Shown: one piece after another, positions 18,998 through 28,900 of the stretch
Layout: each line of letters starts with the position of its first letter
Numbering within the stretch: the stretch's first letter is position 1
Translations under genes and position numbers: made by a program
DNA from: Candidatus Rifleibacteriota bacterium
GTDB taxonomy: Bacteria > Muiribacteriota > Ozemobacteria > Ozemobacterales > Ozemobacteraceae
Length of the DNA: 64,000 nt
Assembly: GCA_015232575.1 (NCBI GenBank)
Contig: JADFZL010000001.1
Coordinates: forward strand, 248,001-312,000
Direction: 5' to 3'
Notes under the pieces: model-generated
What the model was told of the DNA's origin: nothing
What the model saw: the letters and a program-made list of their open reading frames with translations, nothing else
The model's database searches: none

Positions 18998-20248
18998 TTA
19001 AGCATGTTTATCGATAGCCAAATTATGCCAGGTAAGCTTCTTCTTGAACTTTTGTATAAAGTGAGTTTGCCATTCTTTCAGTCTATTATTTTTCACGTGG
19101 TTAGAAGACCAAAAATCATTACTATATTCATCAGCATTCTCCCAGTTGATAGATTTAAACTTTTCCAAATCATACATTTGTGTTCCTGGATATGGACATA
19201 GGATGGTGAAACCATATTCATCAAGCTCAAGCTCCTCTGCAAGTTTTTCAGTTTGCATAAGATCTTCTTCATTCTCTTCAGGCATACCAAGGATAAAATA
19301 ACCCCTTACCAATAATTTAGCTTTTTTAGCTAACATGACAGAATTCTTTATTTTTTCAACAGTTGTCCCTTTTCCAATCTGATCAAGAATTTTTTGAGAA
19401 CCTGATTCAATTCCTACAGCGATTTCATAACAATTTGCTTCTGCCATAAGCTGAAACATTTCTTCCGTACATACCCCCGCATGTATATTGGGGTAAAAAG
19501 GAACGGAAAAATTTCTTCTAATTTTTTCTTTGCAGAATTCTTTCACCCAATTAATGTTTGTGTTCCAAGTCGGGTCAGTGAATTTCATCAAATCAAGTTT
19601 ATACTCTTTCGCAACGTGCTGCATTTCGTCAAGGAGATCCCCAACTGATCTATAACGAACGGGTGCCTCCTTTGAACTGCCATAAAGGACTTTAAAATAC
19701 CCATCCGCACAATATTTACACATAAAAGGGCATCCACGATGACTTTGAAAAGATGTTATCCTCTTTTTATTGTCTCTGTAGGCAACTTGAATGTTTCGCT
19801 CATTCTTGATTAGCTCTCGATCAGGCCAAGGCAATTCACAAAAATCCATAGTCCTGCCCATAATCACCTTTTCTTGCGATGCTTTTAACAAATCAAGCAT
19901 CGCAGCTTCGCCTTCACCTATTATTACGTGGTCAATGTTATCCAACTGACACTCATTCGGCGCTGCCGATGGATGATAGCCCCCAACGACTGTTTTAATT
20001 GAAGGGAATATTTTTTTAAGTTCCGAAGAAACATTTAGTGCAAACGGAAAAGTTGGGGTTGTACATGAAAAAGCAACAAAATCTGCACCTCTACATCCAC
20101 TGATAATAGTATCAATAGAATCGAAACAACCTTGATAGAAGTCAATTTCAATGTTTTCCATATTTGCTTTCAGATAAGCACCAATATAAGCCAAACCAAG
20201 CGCTTCCCAAGAGTTAAAGTATTTCCCATGGATTAACACTACTTTCAT
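18998..20248 (-). CDS. B12-binding-type radical SAM enzyme
   Basis: 416 residues. The N-terminal 130 residues resemble a cobalamin-binding domain (VVGGYHPSAAPNE, IGEGEAAMLDLL), though the DxHxxG histidine motif is not seen. The radical SAM iron-sulfur motif is CPFMCKYC with Cys173, Cys177 and Cys180. GIESGSQKILDQIGKG and RGYFILGMPEE are typical of the class. Members methylate unactivated carbons or remodel sugars, lipids and natural products; the substrate is unknown. Start overlaps the GT2 stop by 4 bases. Confidence 0.82.
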   Translation of the reverse strand: MKVVLIHGKYFNSWEALGLAYIGAYLKANMENIEIDFYQGCFDSIDTIISGCRGADFVAFSCTTPTFPFALNVSSELKKIFPSIKTVVGGYHPSAAPNECQLDNIDHVIIGEGEAAMLDLLKASQEKVIMGRTMDFCELPWPDRELIKNERNIQVAYRDNKKRITSFQSHRGCPFMCKYCADGYFKVLYGSSKEAPVRYRSVGDLLDEMQHVAKEYKLDLMKFTDPTWNTNINWVKEFCKEKIRRNFSVPFYPNIHAGVCTEEMFQLMAEANCYEIAVGIESGSQKILDQIGKGTTVEKIKNSVMLAKKAKLLVRGYFILGMPEENEEDLMQTEKLAEELELDEYGFTILCPYPGTQMYDLEKFKSINWENADEYSNDFWSSNHVKNNRLKEWQTHFIQKFKKKLTWHNLAIDKHA

Positions 20249-21288
20249 AATGAGTCTCCATTCTTTTTTGATTCTACATTGTTTTCCATCGGCTTCAATA
20301 ACTTAAAGCAAATTTTTAGAATGCTAATCCAAGTGCCCAACCCATAGCTGAGGTGATATAGGAAAAATGTAAAAGGAAGCACAAATATATATCTGAAACC
20401 ATTCTTGGCAGCCAATTGGATTGAACTGATCATTGAAAGTGAAAAATAGGATGTAACAACTGCAAATAACATTCGCTTAGCAAATTTGAGTTTTTTTGAA
20501 AGAATACTCAATAAGAGTAATGTTGAAACAAATACAAAAGGAATGAAATGCCTGAAACGAAAGGCCTCTCTGTTAATCAACACAGTGGTAACATTCCACA
20601 TGCCTGTTTTTACTGCCTGCCTGAGCAAACCCAATAAAGTTGTCTGATTATAGTAATTTGCGGTTAACAAAGGAGTAAAATAAATTTTTCCACCAGCACT
20701 TAATATTCTGCTGCTTAATTCGTTATCCTGATTTCTAATTAGACTTTCATTAAACAAACCAACCTTATCAAAAATACTCTTCCAATAGGCTCCAAAAGGA
20801 ACTGTATCCGTAAATCCTTCGACTGAAGAAGTTCGAAATTTTGAATTCCCGACTCCAAACGGATGGGAAGTAACCATGGTTACAGTTTTCGCAATCAAGG
20901 TATTCTCTTTCGAACAAGTTATAATTGGACCACCAACAACATCTACTTCTTGTTTTTCCAAATAATCAACACAAGTTGAAATATAATGTGGGGGATATGT
21001 TGAATGCGCATCCATTCGAATGACAATTTCACCTTTGGAATTCTTTATCCCAATGTTCAATGCAACCGGAGTAATTTTCTGAATATTTTCATAAAGTCGA
21101 ATAAATGGGAATCTTCGAGCATAACTTTGGATGAGTTCTTTAGTACCATCTTCACTCATCCCATCAACTAATAATATTTCAAGTAGATTTTTTGGATAGT
21201 CGCTTGCAAGAATGGATTCAATACATCCACAAATGTATTTTTCCTCATTCCGACATGGAATAACAATTGATATTATACGATCACTCAT
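20245..21288 (-). CDS. Glycosyltransferase family 2, membrane-anchored
   Basis: 347 residues from ATG 21288, with AAAGG 8 bases upstream; the frame runs further to 21387 but without a start signal. The N-terminus ISIVIPCRNEE is the GT2 nucleotide-binding strand. RMDAHSTYPP holds the DxD-like metal site and QDNELSSRI a later acidic block. Three C-terminal hydrophobic segments anchor it, as in ExoA-like enzymes. It is first in a minus-strand set with the radical SAM enzyme. Confidence 0.82.
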   Translation of the reverse strand: MSDRIISIVIPCRNEEKYICGCIESILASDYPKNLLEILLVDGMSEDGTKELIQSYARRFPFIRLYENIQKITPVALNIGIKNSKGEIVIRMDAHSTYPPHYISTCVDYLEKQEVDVVGGPIITCSKENTLIAKTVTMVTSHPFGVGNSKFRTSSVEGFTDTVPFGAYWKSIFDKVGLFNESLIRNQDNELSSRILSAGGKIYFTPLLTANYYNQTTLLGLLRQAVKTGMWNVTTVLINREAFRFRHFIPFVFVSTLLLLSILSKKLKFAKRMLFAVVTSYFSLSMISSIQLAAKNGFRYIFVLPFTFFLYHLSYGLGTWISILKICFKLLKPMENNVESKKNGDSL

Positions 21289-21476
21289 TAGCAAACCTTT
21301 TAACGGCTTAAATATAAAATTTGCATCTATAAAAAGATGAAAGAGATTATAAACAATAAAGATTGATAAATCAATCTTTTTATGCAATATAATACTTGTT
21401 CAAAATCAAACTATAAGTTTGAGAAATGAATCTGTTTGACAATGGAAAAGCAATATATATGCTTGAAGGTGTTTTT

Positions 21477-22661
21477 ATGAAAGTTCTTTGGATTGACCCC
21501 GTAAATAGTGACCCACAATTTCTTAACGCATTATCTCTTGCACTTGCCTCGGAAAATAATGATGTTACAGTTTGTTCAAACAGGCGCAAACATTACGATG
21601 TTCCAGAAGAAATTTCATGGACGACTTTTTCTGTCAGGGAAGTCAGTCAAACTTTTGATGGTAAGCCGTTTTTTCAGGAAATTAAAACTTACGCTTCATC
21701 CATCTTTGCTTTTCCATATTTTTACTTCTGGATAAGAGCAATTCGGCTTGCCAGAAAAATGAAAGTCAAGAACATTATTTTTTCAAGCAGTCTGGTTTTT
21801 CCTTACATAGACAGCCTCGGACTGAGTATTCTAAAATCTGCTGGAATAGCTTCTTTATTAATATCTCATAAACCATATCCGAATTTTTTTCGCGACACTC
21901 ACAAGAAAAATGCTTCAAAATACATTTTTTTTTATAGCTCAGTGACAAAAATCATGGTCATGACAAACTATTCAAAAGCCTTGCTGAAAAAAGAATTTAA
22001 CATTGACGATAAACGTTTCATATCCTTTCCACACCCTCATTTCAATAATCTTCTTTCAAAAAACTTACCATTAACCGGACTGAAAAACTCATTTTCTGAT
22101 TGGGCTGGAGACTCACCAGTGATTGCATTTATTTCCACTCCATACGAGCGTGGACTGGAATTATTTACAGAATCACTTTTCTACTTGAAAAACATACTTC
22201 CTAATGCCAAATTGCTCATTATTTCCACATTGTATGACATTGCCAGACAGAAAAACATCGAATATTCATCTGAAAAAGCCGGCTTTGGAAATTCTGCATG
22301 GTTTCACTGGAATCCCTATTCATATTCTGAATTGCTGGCTTATTTGCATGCTGTTTCAGTAATTGCAGTCCCTTACCCACATTCAACTCAAAGCGGAGTA
22401 ATTCCTATGGCAAACGGTTTAGGGATACCTGTTGTATCGACTACTGCAGGTGGATTACCAGAAATGGTTATTGCAGGCAAAACAGGTGAGCTTGTCCCCT
22501 ACGGTGACCCTGAAGCATTTGCATGTGCAGTTGCAAAAGTAGCATCTCCAGATGCGAACAAAATTTATAAAAAAAACGTTTCTGAATTATTTGAGAGTCT
22601 GTTTTCACCAAAAAAAGCTGCAAAAGTGATTTGCGAATCTTTAATCTCAACAAAAATTTAA
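21477..22661 (+). CDS. Glycosyltransferase, GT4
   Basis: 394 residues from ATG 21477 with GAAGGTG upstream; the frame extends to 21426 without a start signal. The C-terminal donor site is visible in VPYPHSTQSGVIPMANG and STTAGGLPEMV, a common GT4 pattern. It is divergent from the GT2 gene and stands alone on the plus strand. Donor and acceptor are unknown. Confidence 0.8.
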   Translation: MKVLWIDPVNSDPQFLNALSLALASENNDVTVCSNRRKHYDVPEEISWTTFSVREVSQTFDGKPFFQEIKTYASSIFAFPYFYFWIRAIRLARKMKVKNIIFSSSLVFPYIDSLGLSILKSAGIASLLISHKPYPNFFRDTHKKNASKYIFFYSSVTKIMVMTNYSKALLKKEFNIDDKRFISFPHPHFNNLLSKNLPLTGLKNSFSDWAGDSPVIAFISTPYERGLELFTESLFYLKNILPNAKLLIISTLYDIARQKNIEYSSEKAGFGNSAWFHWNPYSYSELLAYLHAVSVIAVPYPHSTQSGVIPMANGLGIPVVSTTAGGLPEMVIAGKTGELVPYGDPEAFACAVAKVASPDANKIYKKNVSELFESLFSPKKAAKVICESLISTKI

Positions 22662-22811
22662 CTATGGGGGTTATTGCACAATTCCGAAAATTGATTACTT
22701 ATGACAAAAATCAAACTATGGGAAGTGCTTCATTATCAGATTTTACATTTTGTACTTTCGCAGAAAATTGAATTGGCAAGAGGTTCTCTGGCGTATCAAT
22801 AAAAGATTACA

Positions 22812-24677
22812 TCATTTTTCGTTTAAGCGAACCGGCTCAATAAACTTAGGCACGATTTTCCAGAGATATGATAAAACTGCCTGCTCATCTTCTGCTGAAG
22901 CGGTCTTTTCCAGTTTCTGGAGGACTTCGGGGAAAAGCTTTTCATCGACATCTTCAGGAGGAGCAACGAAGATTTTTTTGTTCTTAGTTGTGGAAACACC
23001 CTCTGCAGCTGTCAGAAGCTCTTCGTAAAGTTTTTCGCCGGGTCTGAGGCCTGTGAAAACGATTTCAATGTCTTTTCCGAGTTCGAGTCCAGAAAGGCGT
23101 ATCAGATCAGATGCCAGATCCACTATTTTTACCTGTTCGCCCATATCCAGGACAAATACTTCCCCGCTGGTGCCGTAAGCGCCGGCTTGAATTACCAGTT
23201 TACTTGCTTCGGGGATAGTCATGAAATATCTCACCATGTTTTTGTCGGTTACTGTTATGGGACCGCCGCGCTCGATCTGTTCCTTGAAAAGCGGAATGAC
23301 GCTTCCTCGGCTGCCAAGCACATTTCCGAAACGGACGGCTGCGAAACGGGTTGAACTCCTCTTTGCGTAATACTTTAAAATCATTTCCGCAACTCGCTTT
23401 GTTGCACCCATTACTGAAGTCGGGTTAACGGCTTTGTCAGTTGAGATCATCACAAAACGTTCACATCCGAAATCGTGCGCCGCTTCAATGAGATTTTTTG
23501 AACCAAAGACATTGTTCTTAACTGCTTCAGTGGGGTTAGATTCCATCAGTGGAACATGCTTATGCGCTGCTGCATGGAAGACAATCTGAGGTTTCCGGTT
23601 TTTGAAAATGCTGATGATTTTCTGCCTGTCCTGGACATCTGCAATTATCGGGATAATCTCGGTATTGCCTCGCTTCGGAAAAAGTTCGTTGTAAATGTTG
23701 AAAATGCTGTTTTCACCATGTCCGAGAAGGAATAATTTCGAAGGTTTGAAAGCCATTATCTGGCGGCAGATTTCGCTGCCTATGCTTCCGCCGGCACCAC
23801 TTACGAGGACTCTTTTGTCTTTAACATACACATCTATTTCAGCCAGATCTATCTTTGCAGGAGCTCTCCTCAGCAGATCTTCAATTGCGATGTCTTTCAA
23901 TTGAAGACTGAAAAGCTTTCCTTCGATGATGCCCTGTAACCCGGGAAGAGTTTTGAAACGAACTTTCGAACTCTGGCAGAGTCTGACGATTTCGCGAAGA
24001 ACATTGCCCGGAGCCGAAGGAATCGCGATAATTATTTCCTCGACTTTTTTGGATATAACTGACTGGTTAAGAATCTCACGACCGCCCAGGACAGATACTC
24101 CGTGGATTATTTTACCTTTTTTTGCGGGGTCATCGTCTACTATGCCGACGATTCTGAACGGAAGAAATTCATTTCTTCTGATTTCCCTGACGACACTCTC
24201 GCCCGCTCTGCCGGCTCCGTAGATTAGAACCCGCTTACCTTTGTTCTTGACGTATCCGAAAAAAACAGTTCTGAGTGGCTCTGCCTCGAACATGTCGAGC
24301 ATAACCCTGACCGACATTCTGGATGCGGCAACAAACGAAAAATTGAGCAGCCAGTCATTCAAAATGACTGTTCTTGAACAGCTTTGCGCTCCGAAGAAAT
24401 ATAATATCGCCAGCTTCGAGAAAGTCAAAAGCACAACAGAGTTGAAAACCGCTATCAGATCTACAATCGAAGCAAACCGCAACGAACGGTTGTAAAGTCC
24501 CATCCACCAGAAAATCGCAAGTGAAGCAACCGCAAACTCCGGATAAAAAGAATGCAATACCTGATAATGCTTTGCTTCGATGTATTCGAAACGCAACCAA
24601 ATTGCCAGCAAAAAAGAAAGATAAAGTGCCGCGAAATCAAAAAGCAACAAAAGAGCCGTTCTCGCAAACTTCTTCAC
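22812..24677 (-). CDS. CapD/WbpM-type membrane nucleotide-sugar 4,6-dehydratase
   Basis: 621 residues, GTG start with GGTGAG 8 bases upstream. Four N-terminal membrane segments (about residues 1-120) are followed by a first Rossmann domain (YGAGRAGESVVREI, near 150) and a catalytic SDR domain (VSGAGGSIGSEI, near 300). The active site reads STDKAVNPTSVMGATKR, with Met in place of the usual Tyr, as in WbpM and PglF. It removes water from UDP-GlcNAc to give the 4-keto-6-deoxy sugar used by StrS-type aminotransferases. A decayed second copy lies at 25530-25862. Confidence 0.9.
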   Translation of the reverse strand: MKKFARTALLLLFDFAALYLSFLLAIWLRFEYIEAKHYQVLHSFYPEFAVASLAIFWWMGLYNRSLRFASIVDLIAVFNSVVLLTFSKLAILYFFGAQSCSRTVILNDWLLNFSFVAASRMSVRVMLDMFEAEPLRTVFFGYVKNKGKRVLIYGAGRAGESVVREIRRNEFLPFRIVGIVDDDPAKKGKIIHGVSVLGGREILNQSVISKKVEEIIIAIPSAPGNVLREIVRLCQSSKVRFKTLPGLQGIIEGKLFSLQLKDIAIEDLLRRAPAKIDLAEIDVYVKDKRVLVSGAGGSIGSEICRQIMAFKPSKLFLLGHGENSIFNIYNELFPKRGNTEIIPIIADVQDRQKIISIFKNRKPQIVFHAAAHKHVPLMESNPTEAVKNNVFGSKNLIEAAHDFGCERFVMISTDKAVNPTSVMGATKRVAEMILKYYAKRSSTRFAAVRFGNVLGSRGSVIPLFKEQIERGGPITVTDKNMVRYFMTIPEASKLVIQAGAYGTSGEVFVLDMGEQVKIVDLASDLIRLSGLELGKDIEIVFTGLRPGEKLYEELLTAAEGVSTTKNKKIFVAPPEDVDEKLFPEVLQKLEKTASAEDEQAVLSYLWKIVPKFIEPVRLNEK

Positions 24678-24766
24678 AAAAACATCTCACCAGCTTGATT
24701 CATAATTATATAAGCATCCTCACACAAAGCACAGCAATTCATAATTTCTTCTATACGCTACTTCAA

Positions 24767-24937
24767 CCACGGCATCTATCACTTCGACCGCGGCGCTTTT
24801 CAGATCTACCACGGCATCTATCACTTTTAACGAATCATCATTAGTTAGATGCGACATCTGTCATTTAGACTGCGGAATCTGTCGCCTTAACCATGGCATC
24901 TACATTTCTAAGGAGGCACCCGTCATTTCGACCGTAG
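24767..24937. repeat. Degenerate ~21-base tandem repeats
   Basis: The block starting ACCACGGCATCTATCACTT occurs exactly at 24766-24784 and 24808-24826. It is followed by degenerate units of about 21 bases built on CATCTGTCATTTNGACNNCGG up to about 24937. The last unit runs into the palindromic repeat at 24922-24985. Confidence 0.5.
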
Positions 24938-24985
24938 AGAAAAATCTCGCTTTTATTGAGATCTCTCACATTCGTTCGAGTTGAC
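24922..24985. repeat. Palindromic interspersed repeat, core copy A
   Basis: About 64 bases running from GTCATTTCGACCG to TTCGTTCGAGTTGAC, with imperfect inverted arms and an AGATCTCTC segment. The same core recurs at 31489, 45999, 59840 and 61875. Confidence 0.65.
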
Positions 24986-25414
24986 AGCTTTACCCCAAGT
25001 GCAACACACAAATCTGTCACCTGGCTTTAAGACTTTGCATACGAAGTAAATCGCTGCCAGTATATTTTTAAGCTACGATATAACCATAGTATCCGGTGAT
25101 TGTCAACTACTTTCGGCAAGTCCTTCGGCAAGTCAAACGATGAACTTCGCAAAAAGCCCATTAATACACATATCGAAGTTTGGTATATACTTTCTGAATT
25201 TTACAACCATACGGCAAATTATTTAAAGTTCACCCGTGAACGCGAACGTCCCACCCGCAGCGAAGAAAAACTGAGTTAAGAAATGGCGTTTGGAGAAAAA
25301 GTCCACACCATCAATGAAGTTGTTGATTTTCTGAAGTGTTTTTTCCCCGAAGGCCATTTTCTGGAGATTATTGAATGTGAGTAAGATTTTTGATGATTAT
25401 CCAGGAGGAAACCG

Positions 25415-25576
25415 ATGGTTGGTGAAAAATCAAAAGTTTATAACTTCATGAGTGATTTTGTGTTTAAGTATGTGTTTGGGCAGGAGAAGAATAAGAAACT
25501 GCTGACACACGAGTTGAAGTATATGAAAATCCTGTGCCTGCAAATAATATCAAGTCCTGGGCAAGATCAAGAGTAA
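25415..25576 (+). pseudogene. Fragment of PD-(D/E)XK nuclease-family transposase
   Basis: Starts with a good AGGAGGA box and MVGEKSKVYNFMSDF, then VFKYVFGQEKNKKLL. This is the usual N-terminus of the Rpn-like/PDDEXK-2 transposase family, whose members have about 280-300 residues. Similarity stops after about 30 residues, where the frame enters the decayed CapD copy and ends. A 33-codon frame just before it (25283-25384) may be another scrap; it was not recognised. Confidence 0.6.
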
Positions 25577-25862
25577 TTGTTTCGCCACTATTGCCGTAGG
25601 CTCCCAGCAAACGCAGACGATCGGGCGATTACGATCTCTTCAATATGCCTTTTTATATCTCATTTTTCAGAACTTCTTTTCCCCCGAGCACTTTGTAGCC
25701 CTAAATAATTGCGCCTTTTTTTAGAGGGGTCGTCATAGAAAAACGCAAGAATTTCAAGATCAAACGAGTCGCTTCTTCTGATTTCGCGTGCAACGTTTTC
25801 GCAGTCAACGCCCGCTCCGAAGATCAGCGCGGGTCTGCCTTTTTTACCACTGCCATGAAGAA
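25530..25862 (-). pseudogene. Decayed CapD/WbpM-type dehydratase remnant
   Basis: Minus-strand translation gives KKGRPALIFGAGVDCENVA and REIRRSDSF...FFYDDP, then after a frameshift GYKVLGGKEVLKNEI preceded by an in-frame TAG. These match the first Rossmann domain of the intact protein at 22812-24677 (VLIYGAGRAGESVVREI, DDDPAKKGK, VSVLGGREIL). A separate part, GAYGNSGETITLDLA, matches its C-terminal GAYGTSGEVFVLDMG. The centre is deleted. Confidence 0.7.
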
Positions 25863-25954
25863 TTGAATAAAATTACAAAACCCTCGCCGAATTATCAAAC
25901 CTGAGAGGATACACGAATTAATTAGAGTGAAGCGCTCTGAAATGGGAAAAGAGG

Positions 25955-28900
25955 TCATTTTTTCTTTGGGAAATAGTGTTGGTAAAGGAATGAAACTACT
26001 ATGAGCGTTACTGCGAGGCCCATGAGGGAAGCTACTTTATAGGGGCCCTTCAGCGACCAGAGATCCATCAGGAATACTTTCAGGATGGTTACCGTCAGAA
26101 GGCCGAGGCTGCCTAGAATTGCTCCGCGCTTGCCGGTTTTTATGCCTGCTGAAAGAAGAAGCAGTGCAAACAGGCTCCAGCCCAGAGAATAACCCATGCT
26201 CTGAGCGATGTTTCCGGAAAAATTGAATTTTATGATACTGCCGGTTGAAAAATGATTTGCTATTTCAATGTTCAGAAGCATAAAGAGAAGAATTACGCCC
26301 AGAAAATACAATAACGGCTTTATTTTTACGTTGAATATTTTTGCTGAATCATCCGGAAGGAACCATGCACCGGCAATAAGTGCAGCAGCACAAACAGAAT
26401 AGGCATACAGAAACCAGTTGAAGAATGATGATTCGATCCTGGGATAATAGTTGAAAACCTCTGCGTTAATTCCTAGTCTGGCAAAAGAAATCAGAAGAAG
26501 TGCCACACCCAGATACATCAGAGCGTTTTTGCGAAGCTTTGCGAAAAGCCATAACAGGGCTGCACCTTCAAGCGACCAGCCTAGAGTAAGCCACTCTCTA
26601 TCAAATTGTACAGGAAAAACTGCCGTTAGAAAGAAAAGTGTCACACCGCCATACAAAGCCAGCCGTGTTATCAGCAAAGGGTCTGAAAATTCGGCACTGG
26701 AACTGGCAGGCTCAGTAAGCTCTGCCTTTTCTGCTTCTGAGGAAATTTTTGAAGACAAATGCAATGAATTATTCGAACTTGTCGAGGAAAAATTATCGAC
26801 GGCAGGCGTTGAGTTAGAGCTGGAATTGGCGTGGAGAGCAGAAGGAGATTGCGTGAGGGAATTTAGAGCGGATATTAATGCTGAAATAGAAAGCGTTTTC
26901 AGGGAAAGTTGTTTCAGCATTCCCCAGAAATAGTTTGGGAAGGCCATTGTGAGCGGAAGGAAACCGATAAATCTGTTTCCAAATTGTGCTGAAATGAGCT
27001 CGTGAAGAAGATAAAACTGAATAACTCCGCCAAGTGATGAAACGAGCCATGGATGGAACTTATCGACGAGTTTTTGTTTCCAGATAAATGGATAGGCGAA
27101 GAAAACAAGCCAGAAAAGGGTGTACCAGAGAGTTGTAATGCCGGCATTTCCCGGAGTAACCTGCACTGATTTCCATGCGAATTCAACGAATGCGACGCAG
27201 ATAAAGGCTATTGAGCAGAGAATATCAAGTTTCAGAAGATTAACTAGGCGCAAAAGAAGAACTGTCATCAGCAAAGCAAAACCGAAAATAAGGTTTGGAT
27301 CAGGATTTTTCAGATGAATAACCAGTGATATCAGAAAAACAAACGGAAGAAAAGCTGACAACGCCGGCAGAAAAACAAGATTCATCCGGTCTGGATTAGT
27401 CAAACTGCACATTTGTTCTTCAAACATGCTGTCAGAATCAATTCCGAAAATTTTCCGGGACATATTTTTCAGAGCTTCAAAAGAAAAGACACTCTTTGTT
27501 GCGCAGAAGAGTCCCCAAATCTGAAAACCAATAACAACAATCAGCTCCATTCCGAAAAGCGAGAACAGCTCAAAAGTGTTGTGCGTGCGAAATGCCCAGC
27601 TTCCGAATATTATCATGGAAATGATCATCATTCCGAGACCAGCCCAGAGCCAGGCCATGATCCATGCTGCAATCAGAGACAACACATTCAGCAATATTAC
27701 TGCAGGAAATACAATGAAAGACACGCTCGTATGATTGAGCACGGGAACCAGAAGTAATATCATCATCAGAGGGGCAAAAAGATATCCGGCAAGGTAAGGT
27801 TGCGCTGTTGGACGCATTTTCTGAATCAGAATCGGAAGCGCGGAATGAATAAGAGCAAATATGACCAGGAAGACGAGTCCGGTAGATAGGTTTGATTCAG
27901 ATGCGCTTGTGTTGATCCAGATGAGGACAAGTAGAGAGGAAACAACGCTTGCAGCAAGATTCCAGGGTCTGGAAGCATCGTCATAGAGTGTCTGGCAGGC
28001 AGAAATAAGGTCAAGCAATACCAGCAGAGTCAGCGAAAAAGCCGGAGAATTGGGATAGTCTGGCGACATAATCTGTAACAAGACATAACTCATTGAAAAT
28101 ATCGGGAAAATCCTTGCCGGAAATGCAAATCTCCAGTCGATTTTTGTCGCTGAAGCTATCGCCGGTTGACCATCACAAGGCTTGTCTGGTTGGGATTTTT
28201 TCTGTTTGTATATCAATAATGCGGTATAAAACAATGGTACAAGGAAAAAAGCTGTCCAGGAAATCCAGTGGTTTACTCCGTAACGGTTTAACTCCCAAAT
28301 CCATAAGATAACAAAAACAACAGCGGATGAAGCCGCATGGACTCCTGATGCTTTTGAATCATGCCATGCCTGCCACGCGATTGAAATCATAAGAAGTACA
28401 AGCAGAGAGAATGTCATGCCCGGCATGTCTGATGAGACACGGTTCAACATCATCCAGCCGACAAAACTCATAGAAAGCAATGGCATCCAGCGGGCTGAAA
28501 CAGCTATGTCATCTGGAGAGCCTGCAATATCATCTGATGAAGACTCTGGTGACCGACGGAAAAAGAAACTCGAAGCGAAGTGAACTGTAGGCAACAATAG
28601 AAAAATCAGCCATGAAGAATAGAACCTGTCTGTAAGCGAACCACTTTGAAAGTTCCAGTACCAGGTGAGGAAAAATGATGCAAATGATGTGCATTTGTGA
28701 ATCAATCCGGAACTTTTCGTAAGATGTGCAAGAACGATTCCAGCAATGTCGAACAGAAACATCATTCCGAAAATCAGTACAGTATTATTTCTGAAACATT
28801 CATCTTTCATCAGGAAAGCAACAAAAGAAAGCGATATCAGGGGCGCAAACTGAGCTGTTATCATAATCGCCGAAGACAAATCCTGTTTTTTCCTGGCAAA

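Noticed and set aside
21436..21463. TTGACA-N16-TATGCT before the GT4 gene at 21477
   Set aside because: Transcription would start only a few bases before the ATG and cut into the GAAGGTG ribosome-binding site; the -10 is weak.
26451..26933. 160-codon plus-strand frame
   Set aside because: Antisense to the DUF2339 gene, no motif and no start signal; the minus-strand reading is clearly the coding one.
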